A model generated the notes under the pieces. It did no database searches. It had not been told where the DNA came from and worked only from the letters and a program-made list of their open reading frames with translations. Below are positions 43,009 through 51,817 of a stretch of 64,000 nucleotides of DNA, in pieces. Numbering within the stretch: the stretch's first letter is position 1; every line of letters starts with the position of its first letter. Source of the stretch: Mucilaginibacter pedocola. Lineage in GTDB: Bacteria; Bacteroidota; Bacteroidia; Sphingobacteriales; Sphingobacteriaceae. The position numbers and the translations under genes were made by a program. The stretch is taken from positions 62,001 to 126,000 of the forward strand of contig NZ_MBTF01000002.1 in assembly GCF_002013915.1 (NCBI RefSeq), written 5' to 3'.

Positions 43009-44379
43009 ATGGATGTTGTCATATTAGGTATTGCTGCTTTCCTTTTTATTGGGTCTATCGTCTTATTTTTCGTGAGAAAAAAGCCGGCCGGCATAATCTC
43101 TGCCGAGGAAATGGTATCCTTACAAGCGGAGAACCAATCCCTTAAAATATCGATAGCAGTAGCCGAACAGAAATTTTTGGGCTCGGTAACCGAAAACGAA
43201 AATACCGTTCGCCGCCTTGATGCAGATAAAGCTAAACTCGCCGATCAACTTTTCGATTCGCACGCTCAACTGGCAGAAGCCGGCGAAAATTTAGCTTCGC
43301 TACGTGCCTCATTAAAAGCAGAGCAGGAAAAGCTTGCCGAGCAAAAAGCAGATATAGAAAATACCCGTAGCCATTTCCAAAAAGAGTTTGAGAATATTGC
43401 CGAAAAACTACTCAAAGAAAAATCGCGGGAGTTTACTGATGTTAACAAGCAAAGCATTGATATCATTCTATCTCCGCTTAAAGAGAACATTAAAGCATTC
43501 GAGCAAAAGGTAGAGAAAGTTTACAGCACCGAAGCGGCGGAGCGCAACATATTACGCGGCGAAATTGGCAAACTGATGGAACTTAACCAACTCATTAGTG
43601 CCGAAGCGCAAAACCTTACCAAAGCCCTAAAAGGCGATAACAAAAAGCAGGGTAACTGGGGCGAGGTAATACTGGAGAAAGTTTTGGAGCGCAGCGGTTT
43701 GGTGCGCGACCGCGAGTATCGCACACAAGCCAGCCTAAATCACTCAGAAGGAGGAAGGTTGCAGCCCGATGTAATAATAGACCTGCCCGATGATAAACAC
43801 CTTATTGTAGATTCTAAAGTATCGCTAATTGCCTATGAAAAGCTTGTGAACAGCGAAACGGAAGAAGAGCGCCGGCTTTATTCTAAACAACACGTAGATT
43901 CTATCCGTGCCCACGTTTATGGCTTGTCTTCTAAAAACTATCACGACCTCTACCAAGTAAACTCGCCGGATTTTGTATTGCTCTTTGTACCTATAGAATC
44001 CTCGTTCAGCTTCGCAGTTCAACTGGATGCCGAGTTATTTAGCGATGCCTGGGAAAAGCGTGTGGTTATAGTCAGCCCTTCTACCTTGTTGGCAACACTG
44101 CGAACCATTGCCAGCATTTGGAAACAAGAACGGCAAAACCGCAACGTATTGGAGATAGCACGCCTAAGCGGGGAAATGTATGATAAATTCGTAGGCTTTG
44201 TTGGGGATATGGAAGGCATCGGTAAAAACATCAAACAAAGCCAGGACAGTTACGAACGTGCGCTAAACAAACTCACCGACGGCCGGGGCAACCTCACCAT
44301 AACCGCCGAAAAGATCAAAAAGCTGGGTGCAAAAGCCAACAAGCAAATAGATAATAAATATATCGACGAAGCCCCCTAA
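43009..44379 (+). CDS. rmuC: RmuC, DNA recombination protein
   Basis: RmuC limits DNA inversions at short inverted repeats in E. coli. The 456-residue product begins with a membrane anchor (VVILGIAAFLFIGSIVLFFV, residues about 2-22), then a long coiled coil (residues about 30-190), then the RmuC nuclease-like domain (KGDNKKQGNWGEVILEKVLERSGLV, LQPDVIIDLPDDKHLIVDSKVSLIAYEKL, VSPSTLLATLRTIASIW). The IDLPD...IVDSKVS segment matches the PD-(D/E)XK-like core. The TAA stop lies inside the CCCCCTAA repeat that follows the gene. Confidence 0.92.
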   Translation: MDVVILGIAAFLFIGSIVLFFVRKKPAGIISAEEMVSLQAENQSLKISIAVAEQKFLGSVTENENTVRRLDADKAKLADQLFDSHAQLAEAGENLASLRASLKAEQEKLAEQKADIENTRSHFQKEFENIAEKLLKEKSREFTDVNKQSIDIILSPLKENIKAFEQKVEKVYSTEAAERNILRGEIGKLMELNQLISAEAQNLTKALKGDNKKQGNWGEVILEKVLERSGLVRDREYRTQASLNHSEGGRLQPDVIIDLPDDKHLIVDSKVSLIAYEKLVNSETEEERRLYSKQHVDSIRAHVYGLSSKNYHDLYQVNSPDFVLLFVPIESSFSFAVQLDAELFSDAWEKRVVIVSPSTLLATLRTIASIWKQERQNRNVLEIARLSGEMYDKFVGFVGDMEGIGKNIKQSQDSYERALNKLTDGRGNLTITAEKIKKLGAKANKQIDNKYIDEAP

Positions 44380-44395
44380 ACCCCTGAAGGGGGAA
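44370..44395 (+). repeat. CCCCCTAAACCCCTGAAGGGGG repeat at the rmuC 3' end
   Basis: The sequence GAAGCCCCCTAAACCCCT followed by GAAGGGGG matches, with one base difference in the central tract, the minus-strand copy at 28921-28949. Here the stop codon of rmuC (TAA) is formed by the repeat, so the repeat supplies the last codons (Glu-Ala-Pro). Confidence 0.75.
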
Positions 44396-44476
44396 CAGAA
44401 TTGCATCCGCGAAGCGGGAAATTTTTTTAGAAAACCCTCTGCAAATCAAAAAGTAGTCTTGCAAACTGCTATCCGC

Positions 44477-45526
44477 CTACTGCGCACTGGCTCCAAACGC
44501 ATTCCAACCCTGCGCCTTCAATGGATGCACATTATTGCTTTTGGTAATTAAATTACAACCTGCATTAGGCTCGGTGATATAACCGATGATGGTGAAATCC
44601 ATCTTGAATTTTATCTTATCATAATCCGCTTGTTTCACGGTGAAAAGTAATTCGTAATCTTCTCCGCCGCTCAATGCACATACGGTTGGATCCAGGCCGA
44701 ACTCGCGGGCGGTTTCGTAGGTCATTGGATCGATCGGTATTTTTTCCTCGTACAGGTTGCAGCCTTTATTGCTTTGCTTACAAATGTGTAATATCTCTGA
44801 AGCCAATCCGTCAGATACATCGATCATGGATGTTGGTTTCACATCCATATCCTTCAGCAGGTCCACAATGTCTTTACGCGCTTCGGGTTTCAATTGGCGT
44901 TCAACTATGTAGTCCTTACCTTCAAGGTCGGGCTGAATGTTCGGGTTTTCCAGGTAAACCAGTTTCTCGCGCTCCAACAATTGCAAGCCGGTATACGCCC
45001 CACCTAAATCGCCCGATACGCAAATGAGGTCGCCTTCTTCGGCACCATTACGGTATACAATTTCGCTTTCATCAGCATATCCTAAAACGGTCACGCTTAT
45101 AACCAGGCCCTGTTTAGATGCGGTAGTATCACCACCAATTAGATCAACATTGTAATTTCCGCAAGCCAGGTAAATACCTTCATATAATTCTTCAATAGCT
45201 TCCAGCGGGAATTTGCTGCTCATCCCTATCGATACCGTAACCTGCGTGGCAGTTGCGTTCATGGCATAAATATCACTCAGGTTTACCTGTATGGCTTTAT
45301 AACCCAAATGCTTCAAGGGAGTATAGGCCAAATCGAAATGAATACCCTCCAAGAGCATATCGGTAGATACCAATACTTTTTTTCCGGCATGGTCGAGCAC
45401 AGCAGCATCATCGCCAATACCTTTTACCGTACTTTTTTGAGTAAGCGTTATATTTTTTGTGAGATGGCTTATTAAGCCAAACTCGCCTAATTCTTCTAAA
45501 TGCGTTTTATCCTGGTTCTCAAACAT
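44477..45526 (-). CDS. thiL: Thiamine-monophosphate kinase
   Basis: ThiL phosphorylates thiamine monophosphate to the active cofactor thiamine diphosphate. The 349-residue product, from the ATG at 45526 (MFENQDKTHLEELGEFGLI), shows the AIR-synthase-like fold: VKGIGDDAAVLDHAG, STDMLLEGIHFDLAYTPL, AIQVNLSDIYAMNATATQVTVSIG, SVTVLGYA and SGGEDYELLFTV. Upstream in-frame starts would add a leader derived from a short repeat (45538-45602), unlike the family, so 45526 is preferred. It stands alone, with no thi cluster nearby. Confidence 0.92.
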   Translation of the reverse strand: MFENQDKTHLEELGEFGLISHLTKNITLTQKSTVKGIGDDAAVLDHAGKKVLVSTDMLLEGIHFDLAYTPLKHLGYKAIQVNLSDIYAMNATATQVTVSIGMSSKFPLEAIEELYEGIYLACGNYNVDLIGGDTTASKQGLVISVTVLGYADESEIVYRNGAEEGDLICVSGDLGGAYTGLQLLEREKLVYLENPNIQPDLEGKDYIVERQLKPEARKDIVDLLKDMDVKPTSMIDVSDGLASEILHICKQSNKGCNLYEEKIPIDPMTYETAREFGLDPTVCALSGGEDYELLFTVKQADYDKIKFKMDFTIIGYITEPNAGCNLITKSNNVHPLKAQGWNAFGASAQ

Positions 45527-45537
45527 ATTGTTTTCTT

Positions 45538-45602
45538 GATTACACCGATGTTTTGTGATTACACCGATTTTATCTGTGGAATCTTTACCAATCGGTGGAA
45601 TC
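45538..45602. repeat. GATTACACCGAT repeats upstream of thiL
   Basis: TGATTACACCGAT occurs twice (45538-45550 and 45556-45568), and the reverse-complement form ATCGGTGGAATC lies at 45591-45602. A related hairpin occurs at 47199-47234 (ATGATTTCACCGAT). The region lies in the 210-bp gap between thiL and the endonuclease gene. It is probably a degenerate Bacteroidota intergenic repeat. Confidence 0.5.
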
Positions 45603-45709
45603 CCAAACCACAAAATTACCAATAAAAATACTAATCTGCTTGCGGGCGCTGCTCTTTGTAATATTTATCATACATAAAATCAATTAACAGGGAGTTAATG
45701 TTTAAGGGA

Positions 45710-45717
45710 TAGTTTTG
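45710..45717 (+). promoter_or_regulatory. Bacteroidota -7 motif (TAGTTTTG) before the endonuclease gene
   Basis: TAGTTTTG is an exact match to TAnnTTTG, the -7 element of the Bacteroidota housekeeping sigma factor, 19 bases before the ATG at 45737. No good TTTG at -33 is present, so the promoter is only suggested. Confidence 0.4.
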
Positions 45718-45736
45718 CGTTCTTAAAAATATCTAT

Positions 45737-47176
45737 ATGAAAAACAGAAAATTACTTATCTATTTAAGCTTCGGGCTTTTGCTTATAGCAGGTTGCGCCA
45801 AAGACTATCGCGGCGGAATTACCATTGATCCTGCTCCCCCTGAAGAAGTAGTTACACCAAAACCATACAGCATTACCGAGGGTTTTGAGACCGGAAAGAA
45901 AGATCCTTACGCCATTGCCGACGTACAATTAAGTACAGGTGTTTGGAGTTTTAACGATGCCCTTATCGGCAACTTACCCGCAGACCTTAAGAATGGCAGC
46001 AAATCGGTGAGGCTACGTGCAGGCGATATCACCATGAAATTTGATATTGCCGGCGTTACCCAAATAAATATAACCCACGGTAAATATGGTACTGATGCCA
46101 ACCAAAGCTGGCAGTTGTTAATGTCGGTTGATAGTGGTAAAACATTTACGCAGATCGGTACCGATATTATGGAAACCAACACCACTTTAGTTACTGATTC
46201 TTTTAAGATAGAAACCACCAAAAAAGTTCGTTTCCAGATCAAAAAGGTGGGTACTGCTACTACCCGAACTAATATTGATGATATTACCTTTAAAGGCATT
46301 GGCGATGCCGGTATTATAGTAGGCGGCAGTACCGATACAGGCGGCGCTGATACCACAACAACTACAACGCCGCCAGCAGCCGAACGCGGCGTAACCGCAG
46401 GGGCAGATGCACAGCCGGAGGTTGGTGACAACAGCAACTTGTTAATGGGTAATCCATCCGGCGCACAACCCAATGTGGTAATGGCGAACGATTACCTTAT
46501 CGACCAGAAATATTACATCGAATCGTACAACAATTCGCGCGGAACACCAAACTGGGTAAGCTGGCATATTGATGCAACAACTATAAACAACGCTGCGCCA
46601 AGGGTTGACAATTTTGCGGGTTTCAGCGGTTTAGATTCAAATTTTTATCATGTGCAGAGCAATAGTTATTACAATTCAGGTTTTGATAGAGGCCACAACT
46701 GCCCATCCGCAGATCGCACCAGTTCTGCTAATGCCAATTCGGCTACCTTCCTGATGACCAACATGATCCCTCAGGCACCGCAAAATAACCAGCAAACCTG
46801 GGCCGAAATGGAAAACTATTTACGTGCACAAGTGGTAGCCGGTAACGAAGTTTATATAGTAATGGGTGCGTACGGACAGGGCGGTATTGGTAAAAACGGC
46901 AGTGCAAATACTATTAATGATGGCCATATTGTAGTCCCCAGTAACGTGTGGAAAATAGCAGTTATTGTACCGGTTGGCGATAATGATGTGAGCAGGGTTT
47001 CTGCAACCACGCGAGTGATAGCAGTAAACACGCCAAACGTTAACACTACAGTAAAAGATTGGAAGCAATACCGCACAACCGTAAGGGAAATAGAAAAAGC
47101 TACCGGTTATAATTTACTTAATATGTTACCGCAAGCCGTTCAGGATGCTGTAGAGACAAAGAAGGATAACCTATAG
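45737..47176 (+). CDS. Exported DNA/RNA non-specific endonuclease, lipoprotein
   Basis: The 479-residue protein has a lipoprotein signal (KLLIYLSFGLLLIAGC, Cys near 20). Residues about 50-195 are a beta-sandwich accessory domain of unknown type (RFQIKKVGTATTRTNIDDITFKG), then a Thr/Pro-rich linker, and from about residue 225 a NUC1-type nuclease domain. FDRGH is at 316-320 with H320 the general base, and N-rich SANANSATFLMTNMIPQAPQNNQQTW provides the metal-binding Asn. Such nucleases degrade extracellular nucleic acid for nutrients. It is convergent with nadA, with a 14-bp hairpin between. Confidence 0.9.
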   Translation: MKNRKLLIYLSFGLLLIAGCAKDYRGGITIDPAPPEEVVTPKPYSITEGFETGKKDPYAIADVQLSTGVWSFNDALIGNLPADLKNGSKSVRLRAGDITMKFDIAGVTQINITHGKYGTDANQSWQLLMSVDSGKTFTQIGTDIMETNTTLVTDSFKIETTKKVRFQIKKVGTATTRTNIDDITFKGIGDAGIIVGGSTDTGGADTTTTTTPPAAERGVTAGADAQPEVGDNSNLLMGNPSGAQPNVVMANDYLIDQKYYIESYNNSRGTPNWVSWHIDATTINNAAPRVDNFAGFSGLDSNFYHVQSNSYYNSGFDRGHNCPSADRTSSANANSATFLMTNMIPQAPQNNQQTWAEMENYLRAQVVAGNEVYIVMGAYGQGGIGKNGSANTINDGHIVVPSNVWKIAVIVPVGDNDVSRVSATTRVIAVNTPNVNTTVKDWKQYRTTVREIEKATGYNLLNMLPQAVQDAVETKKDNL

Positions 47177-47198
47177 TTGTAGATTCAACAGATGAAAA

Positions 47199-47234
47199 AT
47201 GATTTCACCGATAAAGTCAAATCGGTGAAATCAT
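47199..47234. terminator. Hairpin between the endonuclease gene and nadA
   Basis: A perfect 14-bp inverted repeat ATGATTTCACCGAT (47199-47212) / ATCGGTGAAATCAT (47221-47234) with an 8-base loop lies between two convergent stops. It lacks a clear T run, so it may be a repeat element (compare 45538-45602) that also helps end transcription from both sides. Confidence 0.6.
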
Positions 47235-47265
47235 CTCTTAAAAATAGGTGAAATCCAGTAAAAAA

Positions 47266-48258
47266 TTACAGACCAAGCCGCGCCGATATCTCCAGCATCC
47301 TTTCAATAGGAATAACAGCTTTCTCAATAATATCCATCGGCACATCTATTTCGGGTGTGCCGTTTTTCATACAGAGGTATAGTTTTTCCAGCGTGTTACG
47401 TTTCATGTGAGGGCAATCGTTGCAGGCACAGGTATTATTCGGCGGAGCCGGAAAAAATTTTTTAGACGGATTGTCTTTTTCCATCTGATGCAAAATACCG
47501 CTCTCGGTAGCTACTATAAACTCCTCCGCAGGGCTGTTAGTGGCGTATTTTAGTATCCCGGTGGTAGATCCTATGTAATCTGCCATTTGCAGTATGGTTT
47601 CTTCGCATTCCGGATGGGCTAATATCTTCGCATTCGGGTGGCGCTCTTTCAGCTTGGAAATTCTTTCGCGGCTGAATATCTCGTGCACCATACATGCACC
47701 GTTCCATAATACCAGGTCGCGGCCTGTTTTTTTAGCTACCCATGCACCCAGGTTTTTATCCGGCCCGAAGATGATCTTTTGGTCTTTAGGCAGGCTCTCC
47801 ACAATTTGTACGGCATTGCTGCTGGTACAAACAATATCGCTCAAAGCCTTAAGTTCCGCGGTACAATTCACATAGGTTATTACCAGGTGGTCGGGGTATT
47901 TCTCCTTGAATTTTTTAAACAAGTGTGGCGGGCAGCTGTCTGCAAGCGAGCAACCGGCCTTCAGATCCGGCAGCAGTACCTTTTTGTTTGGAGATAATAT
48001 TTTGGCTGTTTCGGCCATGAAGTGTACGCCGGCAAAAACAATAATGTCGGCATCGGTTTTTGCAGCTTGTTGAGAAAGCCCAAGGCTGTCGCCAATATAA
48101 TCGGCAATATCCTGTATATCTCCTTCCTGGTAATAGTGGGCCAGCACAACCGCATTTTTCTCTTTTTTTAGTTTGTTAATTTCCTCGAATAAGTCCAGCG
48201 ACGGGTCAATGTATTCGTCGGCAAAACCATTCGTTTTTATTTCTTCGAAGATATCCAT
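47266..48258 (-). CDS. nadA: Quinolinate synthase A
   Basis: NadA condenses iminoaspartate with dihydroxyacetone phosphate to make quinolinate, the first ring of NAD. The 330-residue product contains the family segments: [89 protein letters not shown] and [18 protein letters not shown], including the three cysteines for the 4Fe-4S cluster. The ATG at 48258 is preferred over a TTG at 48270. It diverges from nadB across a 408-bp intergenic region. Confidence 0.95.
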   Translation of the reverse strand: MDIFEEIKTNGFADEYIDPSLDLFEEINKLKKEKNAVVLAHYYQEGDIQDIADYIGDSLGLSQQAAKTDADIIVFAGVHFMAETAKILSPNKKVLLPDLKAGCSLADSCPPHLFKKFKEKYPDHLVITYVNCTAELKALSDIVCTSSNAVQIVESLPKDQKIIFGPDKNLGAWVAKKTGRDLVLWNGACMVHEIFSRERISKLKERHPNAKILAHPECEETILQMADYIGSTTGILKYATNSPAEEFIVATESGILHQMEKDNPSKKFFPAPPNNTCACNDCPHMKRNTLEKLYLCMKNGTPEIDVPMDIIEKAVIPIERMLEISARLGL

Positions 48259-48666
48259 TCCACAAATCAATTAATAATAACTTCTTTTTATATATAAAAT
48301 AAACCTATTGTTATTAAGGTGTTAATAGTGTTTAAAAGTTGTGTTACTTTTTAGTAGAAAAGTTAGTTCTACATTTTTATTAACAATTTTAAACACGTTT
48401 GTATTTTTTATTTTGCTGATTTTTAGCTTGGTGTGACAATCAAATATTGATATCAAAACTTTAATGTTAATATTTACCTGATCAATAAAATGTTAGCATC
48501 GTTGTGAAAGCCGCTTACAAATCGCGCAAAAGTATTGTAAAAAACGGACAAAAACGGAGGTTATAAACACCATGTGCTATTTGCTATTTTTTACTTACAC
48601 AAAATTAACACGTTTTACCCCGCTTATTAACATTAGTACTAATTTTACACCATATACATACAAAAC
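48259..48666. other. 408-bp divergent nadA-nadB regulatory region
   Basis: This A/T-rich stretch has no reading frame of note. It must hold the promoters of both nadA and nadB. It contains several TTAAC/GTTAA motifs, a short inverted repeat GTAGAA (48354-48359) / TTCTAC (48367-48372), and a 12-bp perfect palindrome listed separately. Nothing else can be assigned. The region is long for a compact genome, which suggests several regulatory inputs. Confidence 0.6.
48632..48643. promoter_or_regulatory. Palindrome ATTAGTACTAAT before nadB, possible operator
   Basis: A perfect 12-bp palindrome ends 23 bases before the nadB ATG (48667), where a repressor would block transcription or initiation. NAD synthesis genes in bacteria are often controlled by NadR, NiaR or NrtR; the palindrome matches no motif I can name, so this is only a suggestion. 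Confidence 0.3.
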
Positions 48667-50259
48667 ATGACCAGAACTGTGGATTTCCTGGTGGTAGGTT
48701 CGGGCATAGCCGGATTAAGTTTTGCACTTAAAGCTGCAAAGCACGGTAAGGTTCTGATAGTTACAAAAGCCAACGAAGATGAGAGCAACACTAAGTACGC
48801 CCAGGGTGGTGTAGCGGTAGTTGTGGATAAAAAAGAGGATTCTTTTGAAAAGCATATAAATGATACCCTAATTGCCGGCGACGGGCTCTGCGACAAAGAA
48901 GTTGTTGAAGCCGTTGTTAAGGAAGGGCCGGAGCGCATTAACGAGATTATTGATTACGGAACCAACTTTGACCGTACTAACGAAGGTGAATACGACCTGG
49001 CAAAAGAAGGTGGGCATTCCGAATTCCGCGTGTTACATTATAAAGATATCACGGGGTTTGAGATAGAGCGTGCTTTGTTGGAAGAGATACACCGCGAACC
49101 GAACATCGAAATATTGACGCATTACTTTGCTGTTGATATCATCACCCAACACCATTTGGGTGAGCTGGTAAAGAAATCATCAGATAATATTACCTGTTAC
49201 GGTATTTATGCCTTTAACACCGAAACCAATCATGTTGAAAAGATACTGTCGAAAGTTACTGTAATGGCTTCGGGTGGTGCCGGGCATATTTACTCAGTAA
49301 CTACTAATCCAACTATAGCAACAGGCGATGGTGTTGCCATGGTTTACCGTGCTAAAGGAAAAGTTCGGAACATGGAGTTTATCCAGTTTCATCCCACTGC
49401 TTTATATAACCCGGGCGAATATCCCTCGTTTTTGATATCAGAAGCAGTGCGTGGTTTCGGTGGCGTGCTCAAACGTACTAACGGCGAGGAATTTATGTAC
49501 GAGTACGATGAGCGTGGCTCGTTGGCTCCCCGCGATATTGTTGCACGAGCCATTGATGCCGAGATAAAGAAATCCGGGGAGGATTTTGTGTACCTGGATG
49601 TAAGGCATCGAAAGAAGAAAGATATACTGCAGCACTTCCCTAATATTTATGCCAAGTGCTTAGAAATGGGTATAGATATGACGCGCGATATGATACCCGT
49701 AGCGCCGGCATGCCATTATATGTGTGGGGGTATTTTGGTAGATCATAGCGGCCGTTCCTCTATACATCAATTATATGCCTGCGGCGAATGCTCATCAACA
49801 GGGCTGCATGGCGCTAACCGGTTAGCTTCTAATTCGTTATTAGAAGCATTGGTTTTTGCACATCGTATTTATAAAGATGCCATAGTGGCTTTCTCAGAAT
49901 TTCAATTGCCTGCTAATATTCCCGATTGGGATGAACATGGGGTTAAACTTTCTAACGAAGATATTTTAGTTACCCACAACATCCGCGAAATGCAAAAGCT
50001 GATGAACGACTATGTAGGTATAGTTCGGTCCGACTTTAGGTTAGACCGGGCAATGCGCAGGCTGCGTTTGCTTTATGAAGAAACTGAGGATTTTTATAAG
50101 CAAACCAAAGTATCAGTAAAGTTATGTGAGTTGCGTAACCTGATACAGGTAAGTTACCTGGTAGTAAAATCGGCTATGGCCAGGCACGAGAGTAGGGGAT
50201 TACATTATACCACAGATTATCCCGAGCATGCGGATATATTGGCAGACACGGTATTTTAA
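48667..50259 (+). CDS. nadB: L-aspartate oxidase
   Basis: NadB oxidises L-aspartate to iminoaspartate with FAD, feeding NadA. The 530-residue product begins with the FAD-binding Rossmann motif VVGSGIAGLSFALKAAKHGKV (residues about 8-28) and shows NTKYAQGGVAVV, GGHSEFRVLHY, FIQFHPTALYNPGEYPSFLISEAVRG, MGIDMTRDMIPVAPACHYMCGGI and ECSSTGLHGANRLASNSLLEALVF, all succinate dehydrogenase/fumarate reductase-type motifs in the NadB version. It is full length and divergent from nadA, so the two enzymes of quinolinate synthesis are read from one region. Confidence 0.95.
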   Translation: MTRTVDFLVVGSGIAGLSFALKAAKHGKVLIVTKANEDESNTKYAQGGVAVVVDKKEDSFEKHINDTLIAGDGLCDKEVVEAVVKEGPERINEIIDYGTNFDRTNEGEYDLAKEGGHSEFRVLHYKDITGFEIERALLEEIHREPNIEILTHYFAVDIITQHHLGELVKKSSDNITCYGIYAFNTETNHVEKILSKVTVMASGGAGHIYSVTTNPTIATGDGVAMVYRAKGKVRNMEFIQFHPTALYNPGEYPSFLISEAVRGFGGVLKRTNGEEFMYEYDERGSLAPRDIVARAIDAEIKKSGEDFVYLDVRHRKKKDILQHFPNIYAKCLEMGIDMTRDMIPVAPACHYMCGGILVDHSGRSSIHQLYACGECSSTGLHGANRLASNSLLEALVFAHRIYKDAIVAFSEFQLPANIPDWDEHGVKLSNEDILVTHNIREMQKLMNDYVGIVRSDFRLDRAMRRLRLLYEETEDFYKQTKVSVKLCELRNLIQVSYLVVKSAMARHESRGLHYTTDYPEHADILADTVF

Positions 50260-50270
50260 AGTTTTATTAA

Positions 50271-50657
50271 GTGGGAATCTCAAGTTTTTTTAAAAGGATA
50301 ATTCAAAACGCTCGGGAAAGTAGAACCGATGGAGATAAGCCAGTGCTTTATAATAGGGACGGAAAGCTTTTCCTTATTAAGGAAAAGGAGCTGTTTGCAA
50401 TGACAAACGATTCTACTCCAAAAGAACGGCGTATTATAAGTGATGAGGTTTTTGAAAGTGATTCTTTCGTTAAAGAAATATTAGCATTTGCACTTTGGAA
50501 ATATAATGAGAATAAGTGTGATTATTCCATCGCGAAGCAATGCCTTTTAGAAATGGCTGATATACGGTCAACAGAAATGCAGGCCGATAAAGTTATTGAG
50601 AATTTAAAATTGTGGAATAGGCTTATAAAAGAAAAGTATAATGAGGAAGGAGAATAA
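50271..50657 (+). CDS. Hypothetical 128-residue protein after nadB
   Basis: The family is not recognised. The start is a GTG at 50271, 11 bases after the nadB stop, so it probably shares the nadB transcript. The protein is hydrophilic, with a basic N-terminal helix (MGISSFFKRIIQNARESRTDG) and a longer helical C-terminal half (FAL WKYNENKCDYSIAKQCLLEM). No signal peptide or membrane segment. Its codon use is more A/T-rich than the neighbours. It ends one base before the convergent tRNA gene. Confidence 0.6.
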   Translation: MGISSFFKRIIQNARESRTDGDKPVLYNRDGKLFLIKEKELFAMTNDSTPKERRIISDEVFESDSFVKEILAFALWKYNENKCDYSIAKQCLLEMADIRSTEMQADKVIENLKLWNRLIKEKYNEEGE

Positions 50658-50658
50658 G

Positions 50659-50731
50659 AGCGGAAAACGGGATTCGAACCCGCGGCCTTCAGTTTGGGAA
50701 ACTGACGCTCTACCGACTGAGCTATTTCCGC
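50659..50731 (-). tRNA. tRNA-Gly(CCC)
   Basis: On the minus strand the sequence starts GCGGAAATAGCTCAGTCGG and ends with TTTCCGC plus discriminator T. The acceptor stem pairs GCGGAAA with TTTCCGC, the D-arm GCTCAGTCGGTAGAGC, the anticodon stem TCAGT/ACTGA with loop TTCCCAA (anticodon CCC, glycine), and the T-arm GCGGG-TTCGAAT-CCCGT. No CCA is encoded. It is a single tRNA gene, convergent with the hypothetical gene that ends one base away. Confidence 0.95.
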
Positions 50732-50763
50732 TTTTTTAATAGCACGCTAAAGTATAGTTTTTA

Positions 50764-51300
50764 ATGGACAAAAAAGAAAAGTATGTTGATATAGGTATTC
50801 TGGTTTTGCTGGGATTATTTATTGCTATTGCATTGAATAACTTTTTCAGGGCCGATCTTATTATAAGCGTGAATACATATGCAGGAATTGGTTTTTGGAC
50901 CGCCGTGTTGTTTCTTAATATAATTGGCAATAAAAAATCAAAATATCTGCTCTTTATCGCGCTGTTCTTATACATGCTTAATATTATTGATTTTAGTGCA
51001 ACCCGCTTATCAGTTAGTTTGAATTATAACACCGGTAAGGTAATTTATCATCCTATTAGTTTTAATCCGGTTGGCGCTATTTTGTTCATCGTTTATTGGA
51101 TATACAACAAAAACGTTATCAGAAAAATATACACGCCTACAGTGGAAGAGGATGAAGCTAAACTTTCTAAAAATCTGGAATTTTATAAGAATAAGTTTAG
51201 CCAATGTTCTAAAGAAGAGCTAACAGAGTTATATAAAAATTACCGCAGTTATCCTGTGGAAGCGCAGGTTGTGTTAGATAAATTGATAAAAGAGGATTGA
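50764..51300 (+). CDS. Hypothetical membrane protein, 178 residues
   Basis: The family is not recognised. Four hydrophobic stretches lie in the first 115 residues (VDIGILVLLGLFIAIAL, TYAGIGFWTAVLFLNIIG, YLLFIALFLYMLNIIDF, AILFIVYWIYN), followed by a charged cytosolic tail of about 60 residues with helical pattern (SKNLEFYKNKFSQCSKEELTELYKNY). A/T-rich codon use like the gene at 50271. The gap to the downstream gamma-carbonic anhydrase gene is four bases, so the two are probably cotranscribed. Confidence 0.65.
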   Translation: MDKKEKYVDIGILVLLGLFIAIALNNFFRADLIISVNTYAGIGFWTAVLFLNIIGNKKSKYLLFIALFLYMLNIIDFSATRLSVSLNYNTGKVIYHPISFNPVGAILFIVYWIYNKNVIRKIYTPTVEEDEAKLSKNLEFYKNKFSQCSKEELTELYKNYRSYPVEAQVVLDKLIKED

Positions 51301-51304
51301 AATT

Positions 51305-51817
51305 ATGCCTTTAATACTTCCCGTAAAAGATAAAGTCCCGGTATGGGGTGAAGATTGTTTTATTGCCGAGAATGCTACTATAGTTGGTGATGTGGTAATG
51401 GGCGATAATTGCTCAGTATGGTTTAATGCGGTTATCCGCGGCGATGTGCATTATATCAAAATAGGCAATAATACTAATATACAGGACGGCGCTTGTATAC
51501 ACGCTACTTATTTAAAGGCACCAACTAACATAGGCGACAATGTTTCTATTGGCCATAACGCTATTGTGCATGGCTGTACGCTGCAGAATAACGTTTTGGT
51601 AGGCATGGGTGCCATTGTAATGGATGATGCCGTGGTAGAGGAGTATGTAATAATAGGGGCAGGGTCGGTAGTGTTAGAACGTACCGTTTGCGAATCGGGC
51701 TATTTATATGCCGGCTCTCCGGCAAAAAAAATAAAGCCTCTTACCGATGAGCAAAAGGCTTTATTAAATAAACTGCCGCAAAACTATATTATGTATTCCG
51801 GGTGGTTTAAGGATTAG
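51305..51817 (+). CDS. Gamma-carbonic anhydrase family protein (YrdA/PaaY-like)
   Basis: The 170-residue protein is a left-handed beta-helix of hexapeptide repeats. The metal-ligand His residues of the gamma-carbonic anhydrase family are visible in NIQDGACIHATYLKAPTNIGDNVSIGHNAIVHGC (three His). Members hydrate CO2 or have lost activity. It follows a small membrane protein on the same strand, and its 3' end overlaps the convergent Big_5 gene by 11 bases. Confidence 0.9.
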   Translation: MPLILPVKDKVPVWGEDCFIAENATIVGDVVMGDNCSVWFNAVIRGDVHYIKIGNNTNIQDGACIHATYLKAPTNIGDNVSIGHNAIVHGCTLQNNVLVGMGAIVMDDAVVEEYVIIGAGSVVLERTVCESGYLYAGSPAKKIKPLTDEQKALLNKLPQNYIMYSGWFKD

